A stretch of DNA of 64,000 nucleotides from Deefgea rivuli DSM 18356 (GTDB lineage: Bacteria > Pseudomonadota > Gammaproteobacteria > Burkholderiales > Chitinibacteraceae), in assembly GCF_000620145.1 (NCBI RefSeq), contig NZ_JHVM01000014.1, positions 1-64,000 of the forward strand. The letters are read 5' to 3'. This document shows positions 55,808-64,000 of the stretch, one piece after another. A program made the translations under genes and the position numbers. Every line of letters begins with the position of its first letter. The first letter of the stretch is position 1. The notes under the pieces are model-generated. The model was not told the origin of the DNA. It saw only the letters and a list, made by a program, of their open reading frames with translations, and made no database searches.

Positions 55808-56455
55808 TTATTTTTGCGCGGGCTCAGCCACAAAAATCTCTACGCGGCGGTTTTGTGCGCGACCGGCTACGGATTCATTGCTAGCGACAGGCGAGCTTGA
55901 ACCCAATCCATCAATACTCATCCGCTGGCTGGCAACGCCCAAACCCGTTAAGTAATTACGCGTTGCTGCCGCACGATTCACCGACAATGGATTATTAATC
56001 GCATCGCTACCGGTGTTATCGGTATGGCCCACGATGCGTACTTGCGTCACCGGATTTTGATTCAGCGTTTGCGCTAATCGATTCAGCACGGGCTGCATAT
56101 TCGGCTTGATATTCGCTTTGCCAATGTCAAACGAGAAATCGGCCGGAATTTCGATTTTTAATTCGTTATTTGCCGTTTGCGAGACTTCAATACCAGTGCC
56201 TTGTGTGGCTTGCTCCATGGCTTGTTTTTGCTTCTCCATATTTGAAGACCACAAATAAGCGCCTAAAGCGCCCGCCGCCGCACCAATCGCAGCATCACGG
56301 CCCGTGTGATTACCTTTTGATGCTTTGCTCACTCCAGCACCCAGTGCTGCGCCACCCAAAGCACCGAGCAATGTATTTTCGGTGGTCGACATATTGGCGC
56401 AGCCTGTGATGGCCAAGCTCAAAGCTAATAAAGTCGGTAAAAGTGCGCGTTTCAT
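55808..56455 (-). CDS. OmpA-family outer-membrane lipoprotein
   Basis: 215 residues. Lipoprotein signal with lipobox AITGC (Cys19). Then glycine-zipper helices (LLGALGGAALGAGV, DAAIGAAAGALGAYLW) near residues 29-68, and a C-terminal OmpA domain (about 105-210) with VRIVGHTDNTGSD and NRRVEIFV that binds peptidoglycan diaminopimelate. Matches the YiaD-like group and probably links outer membrane and cell wall. AGGAT precedes the ATG. Confidence 0.92.
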   Translation of the reverse strand: MKRALLPTLLALSLAITGCANMSTTENTLLGALGGAALGAGVSKASKGNHTGRDAAIGAAAGALGAYLWSSNMEKQKQAMEQATQGTGIEVSQTANNELKIEIPADFSFDIGKANIKPNMQPVLNRLAQTLNQNPVTQVRIVGHTDNTGSDAINNPLSVNRAAATRNYLTGLGVASQRMSIDGLGSSSPVASNESVAGRAQNRRVEIFVAEPAQK

Positions 56456-56599
56456 GTGTCATCCTAATTGGTGAAATAATCCCTAACATCAGACCATGAT
56501 TTATGCCATTTCGCTATACACAAAATACCAAAACCAAAGTGAGTCATCTAACAGATTTTGTTGCCGGATAGTGCTAAAAAAGCCGCTTAATTTGCATGC

Positions 56600-56617
56600 A
56601 ATTTGCTAAATTGCAAA
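56600..56617. promoter_or_regulatory. Dyad GCAATTT-GCT-AAATTGC
   Basis: Perfect 7-base inverted repeat in the divergent region between the OmpA-like and CHASE-GGDEF genes, with a further GCAAATGC beside it. It could be an operator; no regulator is known for it. Confidence 0.3.
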
Positions 56618-56694
56618 TGCTTAAAACTTCTTACGGTTAGTTTTTTCTATTGGTAATATACTAGATTCATATTGCATTATTTAAATCGAAACGT

Positions 56695-58221
56695 ATGCCT
56701 AAGCCACTTAAAACAAAGCGTTTTATTTATTTGTCATGGGTGTCTCTGTGCCTACTAAGTTTTAGCCTTTATACGCTGTATTGGTGGCAGCACCAGCATA
56801 TTTTGCATAATCAAAAACATAATGCAATTGCACAGCAAATTGCCCAATTACAAGCCCAAGCCGATACCACTTTAGAAAGTTTTGCTGCATTTCAATCTCG
56901 GCTATCATTTCCACGCGATCAATCGATTCGCCCATTTGCCCAATTGCTGCTTGAACGCAATCCACATATTTATTGCTTACAACTCGTACAGCGTACATTG
57001 CATGCCGATATTAAAAAACTCGAACGCACCATGCGTGCAGCGGGCTACCATCAATTTCAAGTCCACGATTTTGATTACGATTTTCGCCGTCAATCCATCC
57101 CATTAAACACTCGCCCAGTGCACTTTCCGATTGTCTTTATGGAACCCATGCCGCGTGCAGCCGAAGCGGTCCTCGGACTAGACATCAATGCCGTGCATTT
57201 TTTAGGCCCGCAGCTCCAAGATGCCGGCAGCAAAGTCAGAGCGTGGAGCACAGGGCCGTTTAAATTGATCGAAGGCGATATTGCTTACGGCATGACCATT
57301 CCGGTCTATCAATTGGGCGGGCAAAATAGCGATAGCAGTTGGCCGCTGTATGCCGGGCTAGTCGTTACCGCGAATGCTTTGATGCCTAATTTGCATGACT
57401 TCCCGCCGGGCTGGCAATTCAGCATGCACTACACTGGATCGGCGATCACGCAGCTAAGCCACTTATTTGATATCCAATCAGCAGGAGAGCCCAATTGGTT
57501 GGATCAACTCTTGCCGATCATCGAAGTGAATTCGGCAATTGCATCAGACTCCCAGCCCTATTCGCTCAACTCGCGCCAGCAGCTCAGCTGGCGGACTTGG
57601 CTGGGTTTGGTGCCATTAATGATGGCGGCTTTTTTGATTCTGGTTTTGCTATTGGCACTGCGCTGGCAGCACAGTGAACGCTTGCGCCGGATTACCGTAC
57701 AGCGCCATCGTAATCAACTGCACCGCTGGGCCACGCAAGATCGCTTAACTCACTGCGCGAATCGGCAAAGTTTTGATCAGCACATGATACGTGTGAGCAA
57801 AAATCGCACGCCATTCACTTTAATTTATCTGGATCTGGATTTTTTCAAACCCATTAATGATCATTACGGCCATCAGGCAGGTGATGCCGTGTTGGTTGAG
57901 GTCGCCCAACGTTTGCGACACACCGTACGCAGCGAGGACATGGTGGCGCGTTGGGGCGGTGATGAATTTGCGATTTTGGTGGTGGGTTTAGGCGATAACG
58001 AACGCTGCATGGCACTGCGCCAAGCCCTACTCGATGCGCTAGTCCCACCGTTTATTTGGCAATTGCAAACCATCCATCTATCGGCCAGTATCGGCCTCGC
58101 CAGCTATCCAGCAGAAGCCGATAATTTAAGCGATTTGCTGCAATTAGCCGATCAGCGTATGTACCAGCATAAAACAGCAATGCGTAATCGTGAAGTGATA
58201 TTTGATGGTATTGCCATCTAG
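56695..58221 (+). CDS. Diguanylate cyclase with CHASE sensor domain
   Basis: 508 residues. Transmembrane helix about 10-30, periplasmic CHASE domain (about 60-290; RNPHIYCLQLVQRT and PVHFPIVFMEPM), second helix about 303-323, then GGDEF domain with intact GGDEF and the inhibitory site RSED five residues before. Sensor ligand unknown. The final residues DGIAI and the stop codon are encoded by a 51-bp repeat, so the C-terminus has been set by that element. Confidence 0.93.
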   Translation: MPKPLKTKRFIYLSWVSLCLLSFSLYTLYWWQHQHILHNQKHNAIAQQIAQLQAQADTTLESFAAFQSRLSFPRDQSIRPFAQLLLERNPHIYCLQLVQRTLHADIKKLERTMRAAGYHQFQVHDFDYDFRRQSIPLNTRPVHFPIVFMEPMPRAAEAVLGLDINAVHFLGPQLQDAGSKVRAWSTGPFKLIEGDIAYGMTIPVYQLGGQNSDSSWPLYAGLVVTANALMPNLHDFPPGWQFSMHYTGSAITQLSHLFDIQSAGEPNWLDQLLPIIEVNSAIASDSQPYSLNSRQQLSWRTWLGLVPLMMAAFLILVLLLALRWQHSERLRRITVQRHRNQLHRWATQDRLTHCANRQSFDQHMIRVSKNRTPFTLIYLDLDFFKPINDHYGHQAGDAVLVEVAQRLRHTVRSEDMVARWGGDEFAILVVGLGDNERCMALRQALLDALVPPFIWQLQTIHLSASIGLASYPAEADNLSDLLQLADQRMYQHKTAMRNREVIFDGIAI

Positions 58222-58255
58222 CCAATATTTAACAATAGCTAGATGGCAATACCCT
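58205..58255. repeat. 51-bp dispersed palindrome, copy 17 (best palindrome)
   Basis: Contains a perfect 16-base inverted repeat, GGTATTGCCATCTAGC (58207-58222) and GCTAGATGGCAATACC (58238-58253). It overlaps the last 17 bases of the CHASE-GGDEF gene and lies four bases from the stop of the convergent gene at 58259. Confidence 0.92.
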
Positions 58256-58258
58256 TTA

Positions 58259-59227
58259 TTACTTCCCTTTCACCAACGCCATAATTTCACCCGCATTCAA
58301 TGTACTAGCGCGCTTTTGGATTTCTGGCAGATATTGCGTTTGCATATTCTTGGCCGAGCCCAAAGTCTCTTGGAAGGTCTGCTGCAACACCGCCGTACTC
58401 ATCGTGCGACCGCCGGCGTAATAGCGCTTGGCGACTTGACCCAAGGCATACGTACTGGCGAATGAAAACGCCATTCCGGTTGCCGCGCCGCCCAAGGTTT
58501 TCCCCCATTTTCCGCCGACTTTGCCAAACAATCCGCCCATCAGTTTGCGGCCAAATTGCTCTAAGTATTGCGAAGTCAGCCCCACGCCCACTGTCGAAAT
58601 AAATTCCCGGATATGGCCCTGATCCAAATCGTAGCCATAACGCTGGCCGATGTTATAAACCAGTTTGATTTGCAGAGGAATAATCGCCACCGAAGCCCAA
58701 GTTTGCGGCAGCAACTCTAGCGCGCCATTCAAAATCGACGATTTTAAAATACTGCTATCAATCGCGGCAGTGTCCACCGTGCTACTCTGAACGGCTTGTA
58801 CCGAAGAGCTTGAACTCGGTACTGGCGCGTACTGCGGCACGATGCTTTGACCCGCGTGCGCCAGCGTATCGGCTTCGCGCTGAAATAGCGAAGACGTCGG
58901 CGTATCTTGCCCAAGGCGCATTTTCAAGTCGGCTAAAAAAGCGCGCTCTGCCGCGCTGGTACTGCCATCGGCGTCACAGACGCATACCGCCATTTCGTAG
59001 GCAAATTGACGTTCTGCCGAATCGGTCAGTTGTGCGCAAACGCTGGCTAAATCGACGCGCTTGAATAAAACATCCTGATACAGTCGGCTTAAATCCAGTC
59101 CGCTTTCTTGGCCTAAAGATTGCGCCAAACCACGAATATGTTCGCGCTCACGTTCATCGTTATTGCCGTCGGCAAACGCAGCTAATAGCGCAATGCTTAA
59201 AATGGCTTGTTGTTGGCTTGCTTGCAT
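58259..59227 (-). CDS. TerB-like / DUF697 domain protein
   Basis: 322 residues. N-terminal helical domain (about 1-115) like TerB (ILSIALLAAFADGNNDEREREHI and CVCDADGSTSAAERAFLADL, acidic pairs typical of the fold). A Ser/Val/Gln-rich linker (130-155) follows, then a hydrophobic C-terminal domain (165-310: GALELLPQTWASVAIIPLQIKLVYNIG) similar to DUF697, which inserts in or associates with membrane. Function not known; possibly envelope stress. RBS GAGAG. Confidence 0.72.
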   Translation of the reverse strand: MQASQQQAILSIALLAAFADGNNDEREREHIRGLAQSLGQESGLDLSRLYQDVLFKRVDLASVCAQLTDSAERQFAYEMAVCVCDADGSTSAAERAFLADLKMRLGQDTPTSSLFQREADTLAHAGQSIVPQYAPVPSSSSSVQAVQSSTVDTAAIDSSILKSSILNGALELLPQTWASVAIIPLQIKLVYNIGQRYGYDLDQGHIREFISTVGVGLTSQYLEQFGRKLMGGLFGKVGGKWGKTLGGAATGMAFSFASTYALGQVAKRYYAGGRTMSTAVLQQTFQETLGSAKNMQTQYLPEIQKRASTLNAGEIMALVKGK

Positions 59228-59285
59228 AATGTGCTCTCAATAAGTGGATGTTAACTAGACCTTAGCGAGCGCACTTTTGTTCCCT

Positions 59286-59984
59286 TTAACTCACGCGCGC
59301 CGTACGCAAATATTGCAACAAACGCCCGCGATAAGCGCTGCCATCATGCAAGGGCGTGACCAGCATGGTTTCAAGCATCGTAAAGCCACGCATCGCCATT
59401 TGTTTATGAAAAGCGCTGCGGTTGCTACGGTTTGGATCAACGATCAGCACTTCAACCACAGGTGCCGCGTGTTGATCGATAAACTCCGCCAACACTTCAG
59501 GGTGACCCCGCTCGTACAACACGTCGCTGGCAATAATCAAATCAAACTCACCTAAATCCGCATTCAGCCGCCCCCAATTGCCAGTGCAATATTTCAGTGC
59601 GGGTAGCGTATTCAATAATAAGTTTTCATTTAGAAACGTTTCGGTCAGCGGATGGCAATCGCTCGCGGTGATATCACCCAAGCGGCGATGAATCACCATA
59701 CTGGCCAGCGCCAGGCCGCAGCCGATTTCTAAAATCCGCCGCCCGCCCAGTTCATACACCTGCATTAAATCGGCTAGCTTTTGCGCGGAAGGCCAGATTT
59801 GACCAAAGAGTGACCAGCACGCTTCAGAAATTCCAGCCGCTTCGGCCTCGCCTAGGGGGTCAAAAAATTGCTGTTTATCGAGCAGAGAGCGAATTTCGAG
59901 CGCCAAACCATCGGCAACGGCGACGGACTGACATTTGACTTGATAGCCAAGCGGTGGAGCTAATGGCATAAGTGCCTTGAGCAT
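59286..59984 (-). CDS. Class I SAM-dependent methyltransferase
   Basis: 232 residues. Seven-strand methyltransferase fold: motif I RRILEIGCGLALASMV near residue 82, ASDCHPL near 106 and FDLIIASDVLYERGH near 145. The order resembles the METTL21/nicotinamide-like lysine methyltransferase group (IWPSAQKLADLM before motif I). Substrate, protein or small molecule, unknown. Lies 58 bases upstream of the TerB/DUF697 gene on the same strand. Confidence 0.82.
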   Translation of the reverse strand: MLKALMPLAPPLGYQVKCQSVAVADGLALEIRSLLDKQQFFDPLGEAEAAGISEACWSLFGQIWPSAQKLADLMQVYELGGRRILEIGCGLALASMVIHRRLGDITASDCHPLTETFLNENLLLNTLPALKYCTGNWGRLNADLGEFDLIIASDVLYERGHPEVLAEFIDQHAAPVVEVLIVDPNRSNRSAFHKQMAMRGFTMLETMLVTPLHDGSAYRGRLLQYLRTARVS

Positions 59985-60170
59985 ATGCGGCGGAGAATGC
60001 TATTCGAACCGACATGGCGCATGGGCGGCATTGCAAGGCGAGGAGTAGACGTCGGGGCAGGGGTGCGAGAGTTGAAAGATAGGCCATGCTAACACTCTGC
60101 ACGGCAAGACCATTAAAAAAGCAGCTCAAGTCCCGTCATCCAGCGAGAGCAAATGCGGTGCTGTGATAAT

Positions 60171-60911
60171 TTAGGGTTTGAAATACGGGCGGCGTTGATC
60201 CAGCGGTAAATCGTATTTTTTAGCTAATTGCTCGTACAAACCTTGCTCACGCAACAATTGCAAAGCCTGATTAAAACGATCGCGTACCATTGGATCGATA
60301 AACTCTAAGCGATATAAAGTCGGCGCAAAGATCGAGTACGAACACAGCGGCTGATTCACTTGCGGATCGACTTGCTGCTGCACATGCTTAAAAATATTAA
60401 TATCGCTAATCACAACATCAATCCGCCGCGCTAGCAGCATTCGGTTCATCAATTGCTGAGGCGCTAATTCACGATAGCGCTGTTTATTCGCGGCAATTCG
60501 CGCAAAGTCAGCCCCCAAATATTGACTCGCATTGTGAAAAGCGATGACTTGAAACGGCGCTAAACCATCCACACTAGCGATTGAAATCTGCTGTGAACAC
60601 AGTGTAATCGCCATATTCTGATAGGCAATATATGGCTCAGACAGATAGCGCCCCGCATTACTAATTGCGCCATCCAATCGGCCTTCATGCAACTCCAGTT
60701 GCGCCCGTTTATTGGGCAGATAATCAAACTGCACCGTATACCCCGCACGCAGCAGCGCTTGGCTGACGATGTCATACTCAATACCGCTCTGGGTTTCAGC
60801 TGAAACATACGGCATTTTGGTTTCGCCCAGCGCAATCCGTAGCGCAGGCGCGGCCAATACCTTGCCGCTTAAACACAAGATGACGAAGGCAACACGCAAT
60901 AATGACAACAT
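60171..60911 (-). CDS. Periplasmic solute-binding protein, family 3-like
   Basis: 246 residues. Signal peptide ending KVLA-APA. LRIALGETKMPYVSAETQSG and LPNKRAQLELHEGRLDGAIS give the SBP_bac_3 pattern; C-terminal LREQGLYEQLAKKYDLP. Strong GGAGG before the ATG. No transport genes next to it. Confidence 0.82.
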   Translation of the reverse strand: MLSLLRVAFVILCLSGKVLAAPALRIALGETKMPYVSAETQSGIEYDIVSQALLRAGYTVQFDYLPNKRAQLELHEGRLDGAISNAGRYLSEPYIAYQNMAITLCSQQISIASVDGLAPFQVIAFHNASQYLGADFARIAANKQRYRELAPQQLMNRMLLARRIDVVISDINIFKHVQQQVDPQVNQPLCSYSIFAPTLYRLEFIDPMVRDRFNQALQLLREQGLYEQLAKKYDLPLDQRRPYFKP

Positions 60912-61004
60912 GGCAGCCTCCTTTTTCGCCCTAAATATTGAGTTTAGGTGATCAGGCCAGCGAATGTTGTTTTGATTTCAGATCATAAGAGGTTCAAAAC
61001 ACCC

Positions 61005-62483
61005 TTATGCCTGCACCCACACCGAAACCGATCCGGCTGGGCACACAAAATCAGCCCAACCATCGTTATTGGTATAAATCGGCTCAGGGTAATGCTGTGT
61101 AATGTCATTAAAACGGCAACTTGCACGGCCTACAAACATCCGTTTATGCCCTGCTAAGCCATTACTCATTACCACCGCCATCGCTTTAGGATGCTGAACA
61201 TCACCCAAGCGCGTCCAGCCGATGCAATTGGGATAATTAAAATAATCGACCTGTTCACCGTAAGCAAACTGCTGGCGGGCGTGCAAAAAGCGATCAATTA
61301 AAAAACGATGACTCACCAAGTTCACTTCGTGGGTATGGCCGTCCGCGCCAATGTCTTCGTAGCGTGCGCCGTAATAGTCGGGATAAAAAATGCAGGGATA
61401 GCCTTGTTGGCGCAGCAAAATAAATGCGTACGCCAGCGGTTTAAACCACGCTTCAACGGGCGACTCCAACGCTTGCAAAGGCTGAGAGTCGTGATTATCG
61501 ACAAAGGTCACCACATGCTCGGGCCGCGCTTGATCGACCGTATTGCTACCAAGTTGGCATAAGTTGTAGGCCGCACCTTCGCGGCTGGCGGTGTGAAATT
61601 GATAATGCAGCGGCACATCAAACGCGGCAATGCGCCCGCCAATTCGGTCAATATAATGGATCAACTCTTGCGAATCAGGCGTCCAATATTCACCCACAAC
61701 GAATAAATCTTTGCCCGCGTGCTGCTCCATCGCATCAATCCACGTCGGAAAAAACCACGCGGCGATGTGCTTCACCGCATCTAAACGAAAGCCATCGACG
61801 CCTGTGGTATCTAGCGTCCATTTGCCCCAGTTGATGACTTCGGCTTGCACTTCAGGATTTTGGAAATCCAAATCACAGCCCATTAAATACGCGTAATTAC
61901 CGCGATCCAGCGCCACTTCATCGTCAAATTTTTTGCCTCCCAGCAAGTAAATCGTATCGTGTTCCTGCGGATTGAGCGCATCGTAATCCACAGCATCAAA
62001 ATGCGTGTGATTCCACTGAAAGCTCGAATATTGACCTTCCCGTGCAGGGAAATTGAATTGCGTATATGCGCTGATTTCGCGTGTGGCAGCAACAGGATTG
62101 AGGCGGTCATTTTGCGCATAGGGTGTGGCGCGGCAGATTTCAGCAACATCACCGCCCATCCGGTGATTGAGCACCGCATCGGCATAAATTTGTAGGCCAG
62201 CGGCTTGCGCGATTTGGATCGCGGCGAGATATTGCGCTTTCGTGCCGTATTTAGTGCGAGTGCTGCCTTGTTGTGCGAATTCGCCCAAGTCATACATATC
62301 GTAAACGGCGTAACCGACTTCGTTCGCGCCATTGATGCCTTTATAAGCGGGTGGCAGCCACAGCGCCGTGATGCCTGCTTGTGCCAGATCCGCCGCATTA
62401 GCGTGAACTTCATCCCACAGCGTGCCATCCGCCGCGTTATACCAATGGAAGTACTGCATCATTACGCCATTTGTTGCCGCCAT
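61005..62483 (-). CDS. amyA: Cytoplasmic alpha-amylase
   Basis: 492 residues from ATG 62483 (MAATNGVMMQYFHWYN), no signal peptide, matching the E. coli AmyA type. Glycoside hydrolase 13 regions: DAVLNHRMGGD (region I), GFRLDAVKHI (nucleophile Asp), VVGEYW (acid/base Glu) and FVDNHDSQ (transition-state Asp). Cleaves alpha-1,4-glucans such as maltodextrins in the cytoplasm. 29 open codons upstream are not used by the family. Confidence 0.94.
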   Translation of the reverse strand: MAATNGVMMQYFHWYNAADGTLWDEVHANAADLAQAGITALWLPPAYKGINGANEVGYAVYDMYDLGEFAQQGSTRTKYGTKAQYLAAIQIAQAAGLQIYADAVLNHRMGGDVAEICRATPYAQNDRLNPVAATREISAYTQFNFPAREGQYSSFQWNHTHFDAVDYDALNPQEHDTIYLLGGKKFDDEVALDRGNYAYLMGCDLDFQNPEVQAEVINWGKWTLDTTGVDGFRLDAVKHIAAWFFPTWIDAMEQHAGKDLFVVGEYWTPDSQELIHYIDRIGGRIAAFDVPLHYQFHTASREGAAYNLCQLGSNTVDQARPEHVVTFVDNHDSQPLQALESPVEAWFKPLAYAFILLRQQGYPCIFYPDYYGARYEDIGADGHTHEVNLVSHRFLIDRFLHARQQFAYGEQVDYFNYPNCIGWTRLGDVQHPKAMAVVMSNGLAGHKRMFVGRASCRFNDITQHYPEPIYTNNDGWADFVCPAGSVSVWVQA

Positions 62484-62582
62484 GATTCTCTGACTCCGCA
62501 AAATCGGACTGAAAACCCATATCTTACTGAGAAAACGCGCCACAAGGATGACAACAAGATGACGAATCAAATATTAGCTAAT

Positions 62583-62633
62583 TGGGTATTGCTGGCTGAG
62601 CATCGACAGATATTGGCTAGAGGGCGATACCTA
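62583..62633. repeat. 51-bp dispersed palindrome, copy 18
   Basis: Arms TGGGTATT and GATACCTA; interior TTGGCTAGAGGGCGATACC. Lies 12 bases beyond the stop of the solute-binding protein gene at 62646. Confidence 0.75.
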
Positions 62634-62645
62634 TTAGGAATAATT

Positions 62646-63395
62646 TTAACGTTGCAATGCGACTTTCAGAATCTCGGCCAGCTCGCCGCTGCCATGCATT
62701 TTAGTCAGCCCGCGATTAAAGCGCTGCATCAATGCTTCGGCGCCCGGTGTTTTTCGGCTAATTAATAAATACAGCGGTTCTTCGTGGACCGTTTTTGGGC
62801 TGATATTGATTTTTTGCAGCGCCGCTGGGCCCAGCTGATGGCGAAGTAAATCGATGCCAACGACCTCTTCGCAGGGAAATCCGTCGATCCGCTTGGCGAG
62901 TAATTTGGCGAAATTTTGCGTGTCAGTATTCGCTTGATCACCAATCAGTACGCGGCTATTGAGCAGCGCTTCCCAAATTTTCCCATAGCTATAGCCATTG
63001 GTAATGCCAAAACGGCCGCCCTTTAAATCTTCTGGGTATTGCCACAGCAAAGGCCGATCACGATGAAAAAAAAGCACCGTGCGGCTGCTGTATACCGGCT
63101 GGCTAATCAGAAAATCTTTTTGCCGATCCGCATTGCTCGTCCAAAGCAAAGTGCCCGCCACTTTGCCCGCGCGCGCCTCTTCCAAGGACCGCTTCCATGG
63201 ATAAAACTTATAGTTCACTTTGATTTTTTCCAGTGCAAACGCACGCCGTACAATCTGACTGGCATAACCATTATTCGGTAAATTCTCTCCAAGCAGCGGC
63301 GACCACTCGCCATTGGCCAGCTCGATTTGCTGCGGCGCAGCCCAGCAGGAATGAGTCAGTAAAATTAGACAAAGAAAACAAATTAAATTAAGCAT
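62646..63395 (-). CDS. Periplasmic solute-binding protein, family 3-like
   Basis: 249 residues. Signal peptide ending SCWA-APQ. Mature part begins IELANGEWSPLLGENLPNNG, with FYPWKRSLEEARAGKVAGTL near residue 65, typical of the polar-amino-acid-type proteins found as orphans in Neisseriales and relatives. One of four such genes in the window, none beside a permease. Confidence 0.82.
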   Translation of the reverse strand: MLNLICFLCLILLTHSCWAAPQQIELANGEWSPLLGENLPNNGYASQIVRRAFALEKIKVNYKFYPWKRSLEEARAGKVAGTLLWTSNADRQKDFLISQPVYSSRTVLFFHRDRPLLWQYPEDLKGGRFGITNGYSYGKIWEALLNSRVLIGDQANTDTQNFAKLLAKRIDGFPCEEVVGIDLLRHQLGPAALQKINISPKTVHEEPLYLLISRKTPGAEALMQRFNRGLTKMHGSGELAEILKVALQR

Positions 63396-63678
63396 GCGGC
63401 AATGATGGGCTTTTCAGAAATAGCGATTCAACGAGTAAAAAATGCCGTACTGTGGATTGTTTGTAAGTAAGTAATCAGCAAGACTAAAGCTATTATATGA
63501 CAATGATGTTACCAAACATAAGCATTTGCTAATTTACAGAGAAACCCAGCCAAAATTGCTGAGAAAAAGCAAAAGCCTTGTGCCAGATTGACAATGTATT
63601 CTGCGGCTTATTTACTGTTTTTCTGATCATAAAATCGGTATTCTTTTGGCATACCATTTCATTTTTTCAGAGGTTGAT

Positions 63679-64000
63679 ATGCGTCATATTTTAATTATTA
63701 ATGCTGGCAAAGCATTCGGTCATTCCAATGGCCAGCTCAACCAAACGCTGAGTGAAATCGCACAAAAGACCTTGCTAGAAAGTGGCCACAAAGTACAAAT
63801 CAGCCATCTTGAGCAGGGGCATAACGTTGAAGCCGAAGTGGCTAAATATTTATGGGCCGATACCATCATTTATCAAATGCCAGCTTGGTGGATGGGCGCG
63901 CCGTGGACTTTGAAAAAATACATCGATGAAGTCTTTACCGCAGGGCACGGCCGCCTGTACGGCAGCGATGGTCGCAGCCGCAATGATCCAGCCAAAAAAT
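63679..64000 (+). CDS. mdaB: NAD(P)H quinone oxidoreductase MdaB (partial)
   Basis: 107 residues to the window edge. MRHILIINAGKAFGHSNGQL and IIYQMPAWWMGAPWTLKKYI are near identical in pattern to MdaB, a flavodoxin-like FAD-dependent two-electron quinone reductase protecting against oxidative stress. The C-terminal half is outside the window. AGAGG precedes the ATG; a TTGACA about 90 bases upstream may be part of its promoter. Confidence 0.93.
   Translation, partial: MRHILIINAGKAFGHSNGQLNQTLSEIAQKTLLESGHKVQISHLEQGHNVEAEVAKYLWADTIIYQMPAWWMGAPWTLKKYIDEVFTAGHGRLYGSDGRSRNDPAKK

Noticed and set aside
1400-62633. 51-bp repeats as a CRISPR array, integron attC sites or Neisseria uptake sequences
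   Set aside because: Copies are dispersed singly rather than spaced by spacers. They lack the RYYYAAC-type core of attC, and do not contain GCCGTCTGAA-type uptake words.

Overview
The window reads as a chromosomal segment of a betaproteobacterium, most likely in the Neisseriales (a Chitinibacteraceae or Chromobacteriaceae-like genus). The grounds are the 16S rRNA 5' end, the overall gene repertoire (PilV/W/X/FimT minor pilins, XFP phosphoketolase, DcuB, MetH, many c-di-GMP and chemotaxis genes) and moderate GC. The genus is an inference. I see no transposase, integrase or phage structural gene and no CRISPR array.

Layout. 1-523: the 5' end of a leftward rRNA operon with a boxA and a strong P1 promoter. 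524-7200: rlmJ, an inositol-monophosphatase family gene, a phosphoketolase with an FNR-type promoter, an NhaD-like antiporter and gloA. 7281-7638: a three-gene tRNA-Lys array with promoter and terminator. 7684-10252: a DUF2145 protein, a small exported protein and a glycosyltransferase. 10333-13547: a leftward minor-pilin operon. 13926-31191: mostly housekeeping and metabolism (LTA-synthase-like sulfatase, Dyp peroxidase, qor-esterase pair, pta, two MFS exporters, LysR, fabI, metH).

31258-35061 is the clear accessory patch. Three overlapping AT-rich genes encode proteins of the dCTP-deaminase/dUTPase fold. The middle one carries a C-terminal membrane anchor, and the three have lost different active-site residues. 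The cassette lies between copies of a composite repeat of about 0.2-0.3 kb, inverted on the left and in three direct copies on the right. This is the best candidate for an undescribed system.

35062-64000: an EF-hand-like protein, four orphan-type solute-binding proteins (counting one at 20.7 kb), three diguanylate cyclases, an HDOD/EAL-like regulator, two chemoreceptors, a class D beta-lactamase, dcuB, aroG, azoR with a divergent LysR regulator, a Sel1-repeat protein, an OmpA-like lipoprotein, an alpha-amylase and the start of mdaB.

Across the window runs a family of dispersed imperfect palindromes, all exactly 51 bp between outer ends. They carry TRGGTAT...ATACCYA or GATGTATT...AATACATC arms. 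I count 18 copies in 64 kb, nearly all between genes. Many touch or overlap a stop codon, one abuts a start codon, one supplies a terminator stem, and four form one end of the composite repeat around the three-gene cassette.
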